DNA from: Lentisphaeria bacterium
Lineage (GTDB): Bacteria > Verrucomicrobiota > Lentisphaeria > Victivallales > Victivallaceae
Length of the DNA: 32,358 nucleotides
Direction: 5' to 3'
Assembly: GCA_900768515.1 (NCBI GenBank)
Contig: CAAGDG010000090.1
Location: 1-32,358, forward strand
The position numbers and the translations under genes were made by a program. A model generated the notes under the pieces. That model was not told where the DNA came from and did no database searches. It saw only the letters and a list, made by a program, of their open reading frames with translations. The stretch's first letter is position 1. The number at the start of each line of letters is the position of its first letter. Below, one piece after another: positions 24,478 to 32,236 of this stretch.

Positions 24478-25245
24478 ATGAAAGTCTACATCTTTGCCGA
24501 TCTGGAAGGAATCAGCGGAATTGGAAACGGGGAATATGTGAACGGCCGGCCGAAGTTTGTCGAACTTGGCGCCGCGTTCATGGCCGGGGATATCAACAGC
24601 TGTGTGGCCGGCTGTTTCGACGCCGGCGCCACCGAGGTGATCGTCCGGGACGGGCACGGCGCGAGCGGCGTCAACGTCGATCCTTCCCGGATCGATCCGC
24701 GCGCGGAGCTGATTCAGGGGGAGACCCCCGGCGTGCGGTTTGCCGATTTCCAGGGGAGTGATGCGCTGATTCTGCTCGGCTACCATGCGATGGCCGGCAC
24801 CGCGGGCGCGCTGCTCGAACACTCCTATTCGTCGGAGGGCTACCAGAATCTCTGGCTGAACGGCCGCCCCGCCGGAGAGATCGGGATCGACGCCGCGATC
24901 GCGGCCGAATACGGGGTCCCGGTGGCGTTGGTCACCGGGGACGACAAGGCGTGCCTCGAGGCGGAGGCGTGGATTCCGGGGGTGACGACCTGCCAGGTCA
25001 AGCGTTCCTATCACACCCGTTCCAGCCGGGTGTTGATTCCGGAGGTTGCCCATCGCCTGATCCGGGAGAAGACCGCCTTCTCGTTGAAACACCTGCCGGA
25101 ACCGGTCCGCATCGATTATCCGGCGACACTCCGCCGTGAGTACGTGGAACGGCAGATGGTTCCGGTCGGCAACGGCTATGTTCAGATCGACGGCCGCACT
25201 GTTGAACGGACCGGAAATTCGGTGGAGGAACTGCTTCTGACTTGA
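24478..25245 (+). CDS. D-aminopeptidase, DppA type (peptidase family M55)
   Basis: M55 enzymes are zinc-dependent cytoplasmic aminopeptidases acting on D-amino-acid peptides such as D-Ala-D-Ala, often for recycling wall fragments. The protein has 255 residues against about 270 in B. subtilis DppA. The N-terminal FADLEGISG places Asp8 and Glu10, VRDGHGAS places His60, GYHAM places His103 and AGEIG places Glu134. These correspond to the DppA zinc ligands D8, E10, H60, H104 and E133. B. subtilis DppA has a cysteine near residue 115 proposed as nucleophile; here the equivalent stretch reads LLEHSYS, so it differs. The G-run before the ATG is the ribosome binding site. No dipeptide transporter is adjacent; the only ABC permease in the window lies about 5.4 kb upstream. 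Confidence 0.9.
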   Translation: MKVYIFADLEGISGIGNGEYVNGRPKFVELGAAFMAGDINSCVAGCFDAGATEVIVRDGHGASGVNVDPSRIDPRAELIQGETPGVRFADFQGSDALILLGYHAMAGTAGALLEHSYSSEGYQNLWLNGRPAGEIGIDAAIAAEYGVPVALVTGDDKACLEAEAWIPGVTTCQVKRSYHTRSSRVLIPEVAHRLIREKTAFSLKHLPEPVRIDYPATLRREYVERQMVPVGNGYVQIDGRTVERTGNSVEELLLT

Positions 25246-25394
25246 CCTGGCCGGATCCGGGTTCTCTTTTCCGCTCGCTGGAAAAATCGTGAAAATCATT
25301 CGTTCCCCGGTTGTATTTCGAAGTTTCGGGAGTTAAGGTAAACAAGTTACCCTGCAACCAGAAACTCTTGTCCATGAAACGAAGGAGGTTTGAG

Positions 25395-26954
25395 ATGATT
25401 TTCCGGTGGGGAAGCATGGCGCGCATGCGGCAACTGGCGGCGGAGTGCGCGGTGACGGCGGTTCTTCTGACTGGGGCGGCGGCGGGAGCGGCGGATCTGG
25501 TGTACGCCGTCGATTTCAGCAGTCCGGAGATTCAGGCGGCGGTGAAGGCGTGTCCGCAGGCGAAGGTGACGAAGGACTTCGAAGGCACCGACGTGTTGAC
25601 CGTGACGGTCCCGAAAGGGAAGATTCCCGGCGACAAGATGGTCATTGTGGCAATTCCGCTGAAGGTATCCGCCCTGAAACTGGCGGGTTCCTCGCTGTTT
25701 TCGGAGATGGATCTGAAATACTCCAATGTGACGCAGCCGGCGCATCCCTGGAACGGCGTTAAGGCGATGCTGGTTTATGAAGCCGGAGGAAAAACGGAAT
25801 ATCCCGACATCAATCCCGGTTGGCAGAAGAATGTTGGAACGCGCGACTGGTACCGCGCCAACTGTGTGACGGAGTTTCCGAAAGACACCGTCAAAGTGAC
25901 GCTGATGCTGGGACTGCAGGAGTCGTCGGGCGAGGTCTCTTTCCGCAACATCCGTTTTTACCGCGGGGCGTCGGCTCCGGTTTCGACGCTGGCGCAGGAG
26001 AAGATTCCGCAGGCGAAATACACGAAGGATTTTCCGACCGGCCGCGGTGTGATGTCTCCCAACCGGTTGCAGGATGGGGACTTCGAGGAACTGGCCCGGT
26101 GGAACGTCAATCTGATCCGCTGGCAGCTCAATCGTTCGCTTGCAAAGGAGTATACGCTTGACGAATACAAGGCGTATACCGCGCAGAAACTCGATGAACT
26201 CGACCGGGTTTTGCCGATTGCCGCGAAGAACGGCGTCAAAGTTGTGGTCGATCTGCACCCCTTTGAAGGGGGAAAACTGATCCTCTCCACGCCGGAGGGA
26301 CGCGCGTATCTGCTGGAAATCTGGCGCGAAATCGCCCGGCGATACAAGGGCAACCCCGCGATCTGGGGATACGATATTCTCAATGAACCGCATTCGCGCA
26401 ACCTCCGTCCGGGCGACCCCTCCTGGCCGGAGATCGCCGCCGGCGTGATTGCCGCGATTCGTGAAATCGACCCGGAAGTGCCGATCATCGTCGAATCCGA
26501 CAAGATGGCGCATGTGGAGGGCCTGGAGTTTCTTCCGGTCTTCGATTCCCCCAACATCATCTACAGTATTCACATGTACCACCCGGGCAACCTGACCCAT
26601 CAGCTGGATGCTACGAAAGGTCCTTTCCTCGGGTATCCGGATCCGGAGCGGGGCTGGAACAAGGAGATGCTCCGTTCCACCCTCGCCAAAGCCCGGGAGT
26701 TTCAGCTCAAGACCGGCGCCCGGATCTATGTCGGGGAGTTCAGCTGTATCCGCTGGGCGCCCGGGGCCGCCGATTACATCCGGGACCTGATCGACCTCTT
26801 TGAAGAGTACGGCTGGGATTGGAGTTACCACGCCTTCCGTGAATGGCAGGGGTGGAGCGTCGAACACAGCGACGATCCGACCGTCTCCGAACCGGTTCCC
26901 ACAACCCGCCGCAAGGAGGTTCTGCTGAAGGCGTTTGAAAAGAACCGGCGATGA
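25395..26954 (+). CDS. Secreted GH5-type glycoside hydrolase (cellulase/endoglucanase family)
   Basis: The 519-residue protein has a signal peptide (hydrophobic stretch about 18-33, ending AAAGAA). A beta-rich N-terminal domain of about 160 residues follows, similar to a carbohydrate-binding module, and then a GH5 (beta/alpha)8 barrel from about residue 215. Barrel signatures are WNVNLIRWQLNR, VKVVVDLHPF, and Glu331 in YDILNEPHS as acid/base. SIHMYHPG and Glu448 in IYVGEFSCI, the nucleophile, follow at the usual distance. It acts outside the cytoplasmic membrane on beta-glycans such as glucan or mannan; the precise polymer is not readable. AAGGAGG (25382-25388), a perfect Shine-Dalgarno 6 bases before the ATG at 25395, decides the start over the in-frame ATG at 25374. 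It ends at a strong terminator. Confidence 0.92.
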   Translation: MIFRWGSMARMRQLAAECAVTAVLLTGAAAGAADLVYAVDFSSPEIQAAVKACPQAKVTKDFEGTDVLTVTVPKGKIPGDKMVIVAIPLKVSALKLAGSSLFSEMDLKYSNVTQPAHPWNGVKAMLVYEAGGKTEYPDINPGWQKNVGTRDWYRANCVTEFPKDTVKVTLMLGLQESSGEVSFRNIRFYRGASAPVSTLAQEKIPQAKYTKDFPTGRGVMSPNRLQDGDFEELARWNVNLIRWQLNRSLAKEYTLDEYKAYTAQKLDELDRVLPIAAKNGVKVVVDLHPFEGGKLILSTPEGRAYLLEIWREIARRYKGNPAIWGYDILNEPHSRNLRPGDPSWPEIAAGVIAAIREIDPEVPIIVESDKMAHVEGLEFLPVFDSPNIIYSIHMYHPGNLTHQLDATKGPFLGYPDPERGWNKEMLRSTLAKAREFQLKTGARIYVGEFSCIRWAPGAADYIRDLIDLFEEYGWDWSYHAFREWQGWSVEHSDDPTVSEPVPTTRRKEVLLKAFEKNRR

Positions 26955-26977
26955 TTTTCCGCTCGGTGCCGTCCATG

Positions 26978-27016
26978 CTGTATCCGGTGCATTTCCGGAT
27001 ACAGCTTTTTTATTTT
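26978..27016 (+). terminator. Rho-independent terminator of the GH5 gene
   Basis: GCTGTATCCGG (26978-26988) pairs perfectly with CCGGATACAGC (26996-27006) around a 7-base loop, followed by TTTTTTATTTT. Confidence 0.93.
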
Positions 27017-27038
27017 CTTCCATACGTTGTTTTCACGA

Positions 27039-27077
27039 TTGATTCCGGAAGGGAAAAGAGGATTCCCTGAATCAATC
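27039..27077. repeat. Interrupted palindrome upstream of the prepilin promoter
   Basis: ATTGATTC (27039-27046) and GAATCAAT (27070-27077) are exact reverse complements. Inside them GGGAA (27052-27056) pairs with TTCCC (27064-27068). No T tract follows, so an operator or structural element is more likely than a terminator. Confidence 0.45.
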
Positions 27078-27136
27078 TGTATTAAAACTTAGTCAAATAT
27101 TCTCAACAAAAAATCAAAAGAAAATGGATTGGTGTA

Positions 27137-27165
27137 TTGCAATGGAAATCGTTTTTCGGTATAAT
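27137..27165 (+). promoter_or_regulatory. Near-consensus promoter of the interrupted prepilin gene
   Basis: TTGCAA (27137-27142) and a perfect TATAAT (27160-27165) are 17 bases apart. This is the strongest promoter match in the window. Confidence 0.75.
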
Positions 27166-27182
27166 ATAATATTAAAGGTAAA

Positions 27183-27212
27183 ATCGTAACGGAACAGGGA
27201 ACCGGTTACGAT
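27183..27212 (+). promoter_or_regulatory. 5' leader stem-loop of the prepilin transcript
   Basis: ATCGTAAC (27183-27190) pairs with GTTACGAT (27205-27212), about 12 nt after the expected transcript start. A second small hairpin, GGTGA/TCACC (27232-27236 with 27240-27244), follows. Their role is unknown. Confidence 0.4.
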
Positions 27213-27270
27213 GAAGTCGCTCCTCAGTGTTGGTGAAAGTCACCGGGGTTTCGGTGGAAAGGATGGTAAC

Positions 27271-27345
27271 ATGAAACTGGCATTCAAGAAAGAGTTTACC
27301 TTGATCGAACTTCTGGTGGTGATCGCGATCATCACTACTCCATAG
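27271..27345 (+). pseudogene. Truncated prepilin (type II pseudopilin leader), interrupted after codon 21
   Basis: The frame encodes a prepilin-type N-terminal cleavage/methylation segment, FTLIELLVVIAII (residues 9-21), then Thr-Thr-Pro and a TAG stop. Intact relatives continue with AILA and a pilin-like domain of 200 residues or more. The conserved Glu at +5 (E13) is present; the residue before Phe9 is Glu rather than the usual Gly, a deviation I recall from Lentisphaerota leaders. AAAGGA 7 bases before the ATG is a good ribosome binding site; an in-frame ATG at 27211 could extend the leader by 20 residues. The break after 27333 coincides with the change to AT-rich sequence, so insertion of foreign DNA is the simplest explanation. 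The remainder of the gene is not in the window. Confidence 0.8.
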
Positions 27346-27508
27346 ACATAAAACCGGCGTGTATAAGAAAATACGCAACCTTATTTTGAGCTTAATAATA
27401 CACCATCCTAGGAATTTTCGCAACCTATAAATTGTTTTTTTTGATAAAGTTCTGTTACGCTCAAACTCCCTAGGTAAGAATGCACAAAAAGCAAAAATAG
27501 ACATAAAA
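27342..27508 (+). repeat. 12-bp direct repeat near the element's left border
   Basis: ATAGACATAAAA occurs at 27342-27353 and again at 27497-27508, the first copy 8 bases inside the inferred junction. AT-rich composition makes chance possible. Confidence 0.5.
27365..27428 (+). repeat. Left copies of the CGCAACCT repeat
   Basis: AAGAAAATACGCAACCTTA (27365-27383) matches 17 of 19 positions with 32028-32046 on the far side of the relaxase gene. A second local copy, TTCGCAACCTA (27417-27427), is identical over 11 bases to the right copy. The inverse-orientation CAGGTTGG also occurs at 27540-27547. Confidence 0.7.
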
Positions 27509-27615
27509 ATTTATTTCCTGAATTGAGCTCAAAATCACGCAGGTTGGTATCGTAATGATGCCAGAAAACGTTTTTTCTACCACATAACCAGAAAAGACAA
27601 TTCAACATCCTGATG

Positions 27616-27891
27616 TTATTCCGGAATCTCATCGACTTTTACAGCTAAACGAGTCCCATCTATTTTTCGAACCATTTCCATTTGCATAAGCTCATATAAT
27701 TCCCGCAACGGCTCCGAAGAGGCAAAAGTAATGATTCCATATTCGCATTCAAAAACGATATTCAGAAAATCCGATGTCGCCCGTATCTTCTTCATTGTTT
27801 CCCATGAAATCAGCAAATTACCTTCCGGCAAACTCAACCACAAACGGGGCGCACGCCCATCTCTCATTTCAACCCACGGATTCTGGTTCAT
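27616..27891 (-). CDS. Hypothetical small protein downstream of the MobF relaxase
   Basis: The product has 91 residues from the ATG at 27891, chosen because GGAG lies 6 bases upstream. An in-frame ATG at 27903 would add four residues but has a poorer site. It follows the relaxase stop by about 24 bases (12 with the longer start) and is probably cotranscribed. The sequence (NQNPWVEMRDGRAPRLWLSL, IVFECEYGIITFASSEPLRE, LYELMQMEMVRKI) suggests a small alpha/beta fold without membrane segment or signal. I recognise no family and assign no function. Its AT-rich style matches the relaxase rather than the surrounding chromosome. Confidence 0.65.
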   Translation of the reverse strand: MNQNPWVEMRDGRAPRLWLSLPEGNLLISWETMKKIRATSDFLNIVFECEYGIITFASSEPLRELYELMQMEMVRKIDGTRLAVKVDEIPE

Positions 27892-27915
27892 AAAAAACTC
27901 CATTCCATCTGAATA

Positions 27916-30900
27916 TTAACGAGATATACCACGATTTTTATCTTCCAAATCCGGCTTCACAGAATCAGAAACCAATCTTGGCTGTATTTTCATAATTTCT
28001 GCAAAATCCTTCTGAGTCAGCGAAGAAAGCTGATCCGGCGACATCTTCGGAATTTTATGCTGCGCCATACGCTCTTGCAACATGCGAATCTGAGACTCAT
28101 GAAGCGGATCGTCCGCTACAGCCCCCTTGATCAACCGACTTGCTGTCGTTTTAGAAAGATTTTCCGGAATCCTTTCGAGTTTGCCGGCCTCCTGAAGTTG
28201 CTTCAAAACATTGATCTGTGCTTGAGAGGCCGGGATAAATACTTCCCCCGGGACAGCTTCCAAATTTCCGATATCCAATGATTCAGCCGCCATGTGCTCG
28301 TCGGATATTGCCGGCTCCCCACTCTCAATTTGTACATCCCTATTATTTGCCGCATCCGGAACTTCCGCCAATTCCGCCCAGTCTTCCTCTGGAGCTTTCT
28401 TATCAAGATTTTTATCAGGGATTTCAGATTTATCCAACGACTGTGGCGAGACTTTCGTAACAGCTTTCAACAAAATATCATGCCGAGCAGTCTCCACTTG
28501 TTTTTCTGGTTCGACACGGTCTGGAATTACCTCCGTAGCCGGGACATATTGCGAATCGGCATCCACTTGTTCCAAATCAGCAGCTTTTTCCGGGACAGTT
28601 GGAGCTATCTCCGGATTTTCAGATGCTTTTTCATGGTCCTGCTTTGAGGCTTGCAATTTTGCATACGCATCTTCCAAGGATATGCCTTCAGCTTCCGCCT
28701 TGATCGCCGCTTCAGCATCTATAGAAATTGGCATCTCATTCTCTTTCATCCATTTCGCCAGTTCAATTTCTTCCGGGTTTAATTTTTTAGGCCGCCTGGG
28801 AGCATTCTTCCATATATTGAACATCTCATCCAATTCCTCCAATGAAATTGTAGTTTGCGGAATTTCTCTCTTGACTGGCATCTTCTTGGTGAAAACAAAA
28901 TCCATTTCGACAATTTTCTGTTTCCGCTTTTCCATTTCTTGGTGAGAAATAACCGCTTTCCCCCAATTATGGGCAGGCTCATCCTCAAGCATTGCCTGAA
29001 TTTCAGCAGTTAGGGTCCGATAAGCGGGGCGAGAAGTTTTAAATTGCTGTTTTTCTTCCATGATCTTGGCGGAATCAATTGCCGCATTACGTTCAATTTC
29101 AAGATACGTTTCCTCTGTAACAATGCCAAGCCCGTATTTGCTGTTCCGAGCGCGCCGTCCTGCAATCTTCGCACCGAAATCCCAGATTGACCTGGCCAAC
29201 TTCTTCAAATCTTCCGCCAATTTCAACGCACGTCCTTTGATGGATTTGTAGGAAGCATCGGGAAGCATCCGCTCCCGGGCGGAACGGGCTTCAGCAGACA
29301 ACGGTAGAATACTCCCCGGAAGAATTTCGCGATCCCGAATCAAATCATGCACGCTCTTGCGGTCGCCGTGCCGGAAACTCAACTGCTGTTTCAAAAATTC
29401 CTTTTCCGGACAATGCAGCGCCATATTCTTGCGTCCCCGGCTCAATGCCACATAAAATGCTTTACGGTCAAGAGTCTGCGCCGCAACCACTACATTTTCC
29501 GCAGTCCGCCCCTGTGACTTGTGAGAGGTCGTCACCCAGCCGTATTTGAACGCGGTATAATCTTCCGGAAGATCCACCAGACAACGCTCCCGGCCATCGG
29601 AATACAGCAGCATGACTTTATTCGGATCGTCAGTAATCCGGGCGATACCTCCATTATAAATCTTTCTATGCTTTACATTGACATTGAACTGGATCAAATC
29701 GCCTTGACATAGTTCAATCTCCCGCATCTCTCCCACTTCAATATAGTCCGCCGCCGACTTCACATGGAGCATCTTGCCATTATCCAGATACAGCATCCCG
29801 TTCTCTACATGCTCAACCTTTGCAGATTCACCGGCATTGGCAATGTCTTTCATATTCCGGACAAAAGAGATTACTGTCCCCGGAACATAATTCTCCGAAT
29901 GCTTCAAACGACTTTTTTCCCAGTTCCAGGAACGGAACACTTCCGCCATTCGCCCTGTTCCTGCAACTGCGCCGTGCTCTTTTAATTTTTTACGCACAGC
30001 TTCCGTCAGGTGATCACCCTCATCGTGGGTGGGGGCCACCAGAATCGCCTGATCTATAAACTTGCCGTTATCCGTATAATCCATATAGCTCTGCGCCGCC
30101 TCTTCCTGATACTTCGATTTCCCTTCATGGATAAAATGATTCTCGTCAAACCGTTCAAAAGCCTGCTCAAACTGCCCCAATGCACATTCCATAATTCCAC
30201 GACGATATTCTTCATTCTGCTGCCGGTGAATATCTGTCAACGAGAACTTCTCAATTCCGGAATGTTCCTCAAGCAGCCGGAAAAAATCGCCGGACTCCAC
30301 GGCAGTATGCTGCCTGGCATCGCCGACAAACAATACCCGGTAATTGTTTGCACGGGCAATCTTTATTATTTCCACACCTTCACGCAAGGAATTCAATCCC
30401 GATTCATCAATAATCACATAACTGCCGGAAGGAGGCTTTTCCGAACTCAACAGAAAACCTGCAACCGTCTGCGACTGCTCAAACCCCTCCTGTTTCAACA
30501 CGTCAGTTGCCGAATTTGTCGGCGCAATCACATAAATACTTTCCACTCCGCCAGAACGCAATCCTTTACAAAATTCCTGCAACGTGGAAGTCTTACCGGC
30601 ACCGGCCACACCGCGGAACAGATTAAAACGATCCTTCGAATTCAGCATTCCATGAACCAGCTCCGCCTGTTTGATTCTTGACTCCACTCCTGGAAACGCC
30701 TGAAAATCCGGTGCGATCGCATCGAATACATTTTTCTGTTCTTCAACAGATTTTACCGCATACAACTCCCGGCCAATTACCTCTTCCGGAGACATCCACG
30801 GATTTTCCGACAACCCGCCCAAGTTACGCAATTCCGGAATATTTCCGACTTCCTTTCTGATATCAACCAACGAAAATTCACCAAGATGCTGATTCATCAC

Positions 30901-31956
30901 TTCCGCAAGCACCTTATCCAGTTTTACCACACTTTCACGCTCAAAAACCAACGGCAGAACTTCTTTGAATGCTTCCCGGATTTTTTCCTGAGTTTCCCAC
31001 CAGGCCGGTTCTCTTCTTTGAGTAAAGTATGCCCAATTTGCGATATGCCGCAAATCATTCCGCTGGTCATCTGTCAACTGGGACAACTGATATTCCCGTA
31101 CCTCGCGATCCGACAAGGTTTTCATCTTACCCGCACGACTTGACATCGACAACTGATTATTTTCATTCAGCGTCGGTTTCCGGCCATGTTCCTCTATGAA
31201 CTCCGCTTCCAGCTTCTCAATCTCTTTTCGACGTTTGGAATACAATTCCATTACCTCTTCCGGAATCCCCTTGATATCTTTCCAGACAATCCGCCCTTTA
31301 TCATCATAATGATTTTCCATCGTATAACCAAGTTTCGTGCACAACGCCGACAACTTGTTATGATAAACCTTCCCTGCATACCGGATTGCCCGATACATCT
31401 CCACACTCTCCAAGGCCTTGAACTTACTATCCGAACCCAGCGTCACATTCACCACCACATTATGCGTATGCAACTGAGGGTCAAGAGCACGACTCGCCGT
31501 ATGATGAAACTCCGCATAAATAATCCGACCTGTCGTTTCCAAATTGTTCGTAAAAACATTCTCACCTTTCCGTAAACGAACCGCCGCCAGTTTTTCCAGC
31601 TCCAGCATTGCTTCAGTTACAGCCTCACGATGCGCCTCTTCCAACCTTCGGTCAAACAAACTCATAATAGAAACTGACTTCGGTGCAGCACATTGAAAAT
31701 CAAAAAACCTCGGACCATTCGTCACATGCCTTTGAGTCAACTTCCCACCAGTTACCGGATTGATTCCACGCTGAAACATTGAAAAACTCTCCATATCAAC
31801 TTCCTTGGAGACAAGATCGAAATCAAAACTCAGAATTCCCCTCCAATGCCCCACGATCTTTTCCGATTCCGAATAATAATCGTTGGCAGAAAGATGATTC
31901 GCATAGAACGATTTCCCCGCTCCATTCGTTGCCCTGATTTTTGTAACATTAAACAT
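27916..31956 (-). CDS. MobF family conjugative relaxase-helicase (TrwC/TraI type)
   Basis: MobF proteins nick oriT, stay covalently bound to the 5' end through tyrosine, and unwind DNA for conjugative transfer. The 1346 residues start with the relaxase domain. Tyr27-Tyr28 in SANDYYSE are the nicking tyrosines, and His152, His163 and His165 in HHTASRALDPQLHTHN form the metal-binding triad with the same spacing as R388 TrwC (150, 161, 163). APKSVSIMSLFD is another family motif. The helicase has Walker A GVAGAGKT (449-456, Lys455), Walker B VIIDESGL, GDARQH, and the C-terminal WVTTSHKSQGRTAENVVV. After about residue 900 comes a charged, probably flexible tail with PEKxAD/E-rich stretches and a helical end (ASQAQINVLKQLQEAGKL). 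GGAGG 8 bases upstream supports the start. It is intact and probably functional. Confidence 0.95.
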   Translation of the reverse strand: MFNVTKIRATNGAGKSFYANHLSANDYYSESEKIVGHWRGILSFDFDLVSKEVDMESFSMFQRGINPVTGGKLTQRHVTNGPRFFDFQCAAPKSVSIMSLFDRRLEEAHREAVTEAMLELEKLAAVRLRKGENVFTNNLETTGRIIYAEFHHTASRALDPQLHTHNVVVNVTLGSDSKFKALESVEMYRAIRYAGKVYHNKLSALCTKLGYTMENHYDDKGRIVWKDIKGIPEEVMELYSKRRKEIEKLEAEFIEEHGRKPTLNENNQLSMSSRAGKMKTLSDREVREYQLSQLTDDQRNDLRHIANWAYFTQRREPAWWETQEKIREAFKEVLPLVFERESVVKLDKVLAEVMNQHLGEFSLVDIRKEVGNIPELRNLGGLSENPWMSPEEVIGRELYAVKSVEEQKNVFDAIAPDFQAFPGVESRIKQAELVHGMLNSKDRFNLFRGVAGAGKTSTLQEFCKGLRSGGVESIYVIAPTNSATDVLKQEGFEQSQTVAGFLLSSEKPPSGSYVIIDESGLNSLREGVEIIKIARANNYRVLFVGDARQHTAVESGDFFRLLEEHSGIEKFSLTDIHRQQNEEYRRGIMECALGQFEQAFERFDENHFIHEGKSKYQEEAAQSYMDYTDNGKFIDQAILVAPTHDEGDHLTEAVRKKLKEHGAVAGTGRMAEVFRSWNWEKSRLKHSENYVPGTVISFVRNMKDIANAGESAKVEHVENGMLYLDNGKMLHVKSAADYIEVGEMREIELCQGDLIQFNVNVKHRKIYNGGIARITDDPNKVMLLYSDGRERCLVDLPEDYTAFKYGWVTTSHKSQGRTAENVVVAAQTLDRKAFYVALSRGRKNMALHCPEKEFLKQQLSFRHGDRKSVHDLIRDREILPGSILPLSAEARSARERMLPDASYKSIKGRALKLAEDLKKLARSIWDFGAKIAGRRARNSKYGLGIVTEETYLEIERNAAIDSAKIMEEKQQFKTSRPAYRTLTAEIQAMLEDEPAHNWGKAVISHQEMEKRKQKIVEMDFVFTKKMPVKREIPQTTISLEELDEMFNIWKNAPRRPKKLNPEEIELAKWMKENEMPISIDAEAAIKAEAEGISLEDAYAKLQASKQDHEKASENPEIAPTVPEKAADLEQVDADSQYVPATEVIPDRVEPEKQVETARHDILLKAVTKVSPQSLDKSEIPDKNLDKKAPEEDWAELAEVPDAANNRDVQIESGEPAISDEHMAAESLDIGNLEAVPGEVFIPASQAQINVLKQLQEAGKLERIPENLSKTTASRLIKGAVADDPLHESQIRMLQERMAQHKIPKMSPDQLSSLTQKDFAEIMKIQPRLVSDSVKPDLEDKNRGISR

Positions 31957-32001
31957 CCCTGATGCCTCCGAATTTCAACACATAAGGAAATGCACAATCC
32001 A

Positions 32002-32029
32002 ATTATATGCGTAAGACAGACGGAAGCAA
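32002..32029 (-). promoter_or_regulatory. Promoter of the MobF relaxase gene
   Basis: On the minus strand TTGCTT (32029-32024) and a perfect TATAAT (32007-32002) are 16 bases apart, about 45 bases before the relaxase start. The -35 box overlaps the right copy of the CGCAACCT repeat region, allowing autoregulation by a protein that binds there. Confidence 0.55.
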
Positions 32030-32046
32030 GAAAATTCGCAACCTAA
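32028..32046 (+). repeat. Right copy of the CGCAACCT repeat
   Basis: AAGAAAATTCGCAACCTAA matches the left copy at 27365-27383 in 17 of 19 positions, in the same orientation, 4.66 kb apart. It lies in the relaxase upstream region. Confidence 0.7.
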
Positions 32047-32062
32047 CCAGACGAACGTCCAT

Positions 32063-32106
32063 AAAAACGACAGGTTGGAAAAAGAAAAACGACAGGTTGG
32101 AAAAAG
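32063..32106 (+). repeat. Two tandem 22-bp repeats upstream of the relaxase, oriT/iteron candidate
   Basis: Units 32063-32084 and 32085-32106 are identical; a third starts (AAAAACG, 32107) and breaks off. Each contains CAGGTTGG, whose core AGGTTG is the reverse complement of the CAACCT in the neighbouring repeat. Position beside a relaxase gene, repeats and inverted cores fit an origin of transfer or a binding array, but no nic site is recognised. Confidence 0.6.
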
Positions 32107-32170
32107 AAAAACGCAATACCCCTATTCTCATAGGCTCCTACTTAGCTGTTTTTCAGAGGCTTTACTTGAT

Positions 32171-32199
32171 TTTTGAAAGCTTTTCGTGTATCTTATAAT
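32171..32199 (+). promoter_or_regulatory. Candidate promoter of the AAA ATPase gene
   Basis: A perfect TATAAT at 32194-32199 is preceded 17 bases upstream by TTTTGA (32171-32176), or alternatively TTGAAA (32173-32178) at 15 bases. The start codon is 37 bases downstream of the -10 box. Confidence 0.5.
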
Positions 32200-32236
32200 T
32201 TCGATGAAAATTGCACGAACAAAGGAGAAGAAAACG

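Noticed and set aside
25347..27023. A 558-codon minus-strand frame opposite the GH5 gene
   Set aside because: It runs through the GH5 terminator stem and lacks any domain; the plus strand carries signal peptide, catalytic glutamates and Shine-Dalgarno.
27408..27632. A 74-codon minus-strand frame after the small relaxase-linked gene
   Set aside because: It overlaps the 3' end of that gene in another frame, is Phe/Leu/Cys-rich by AT bias, and has no convincing ribosome binding site.
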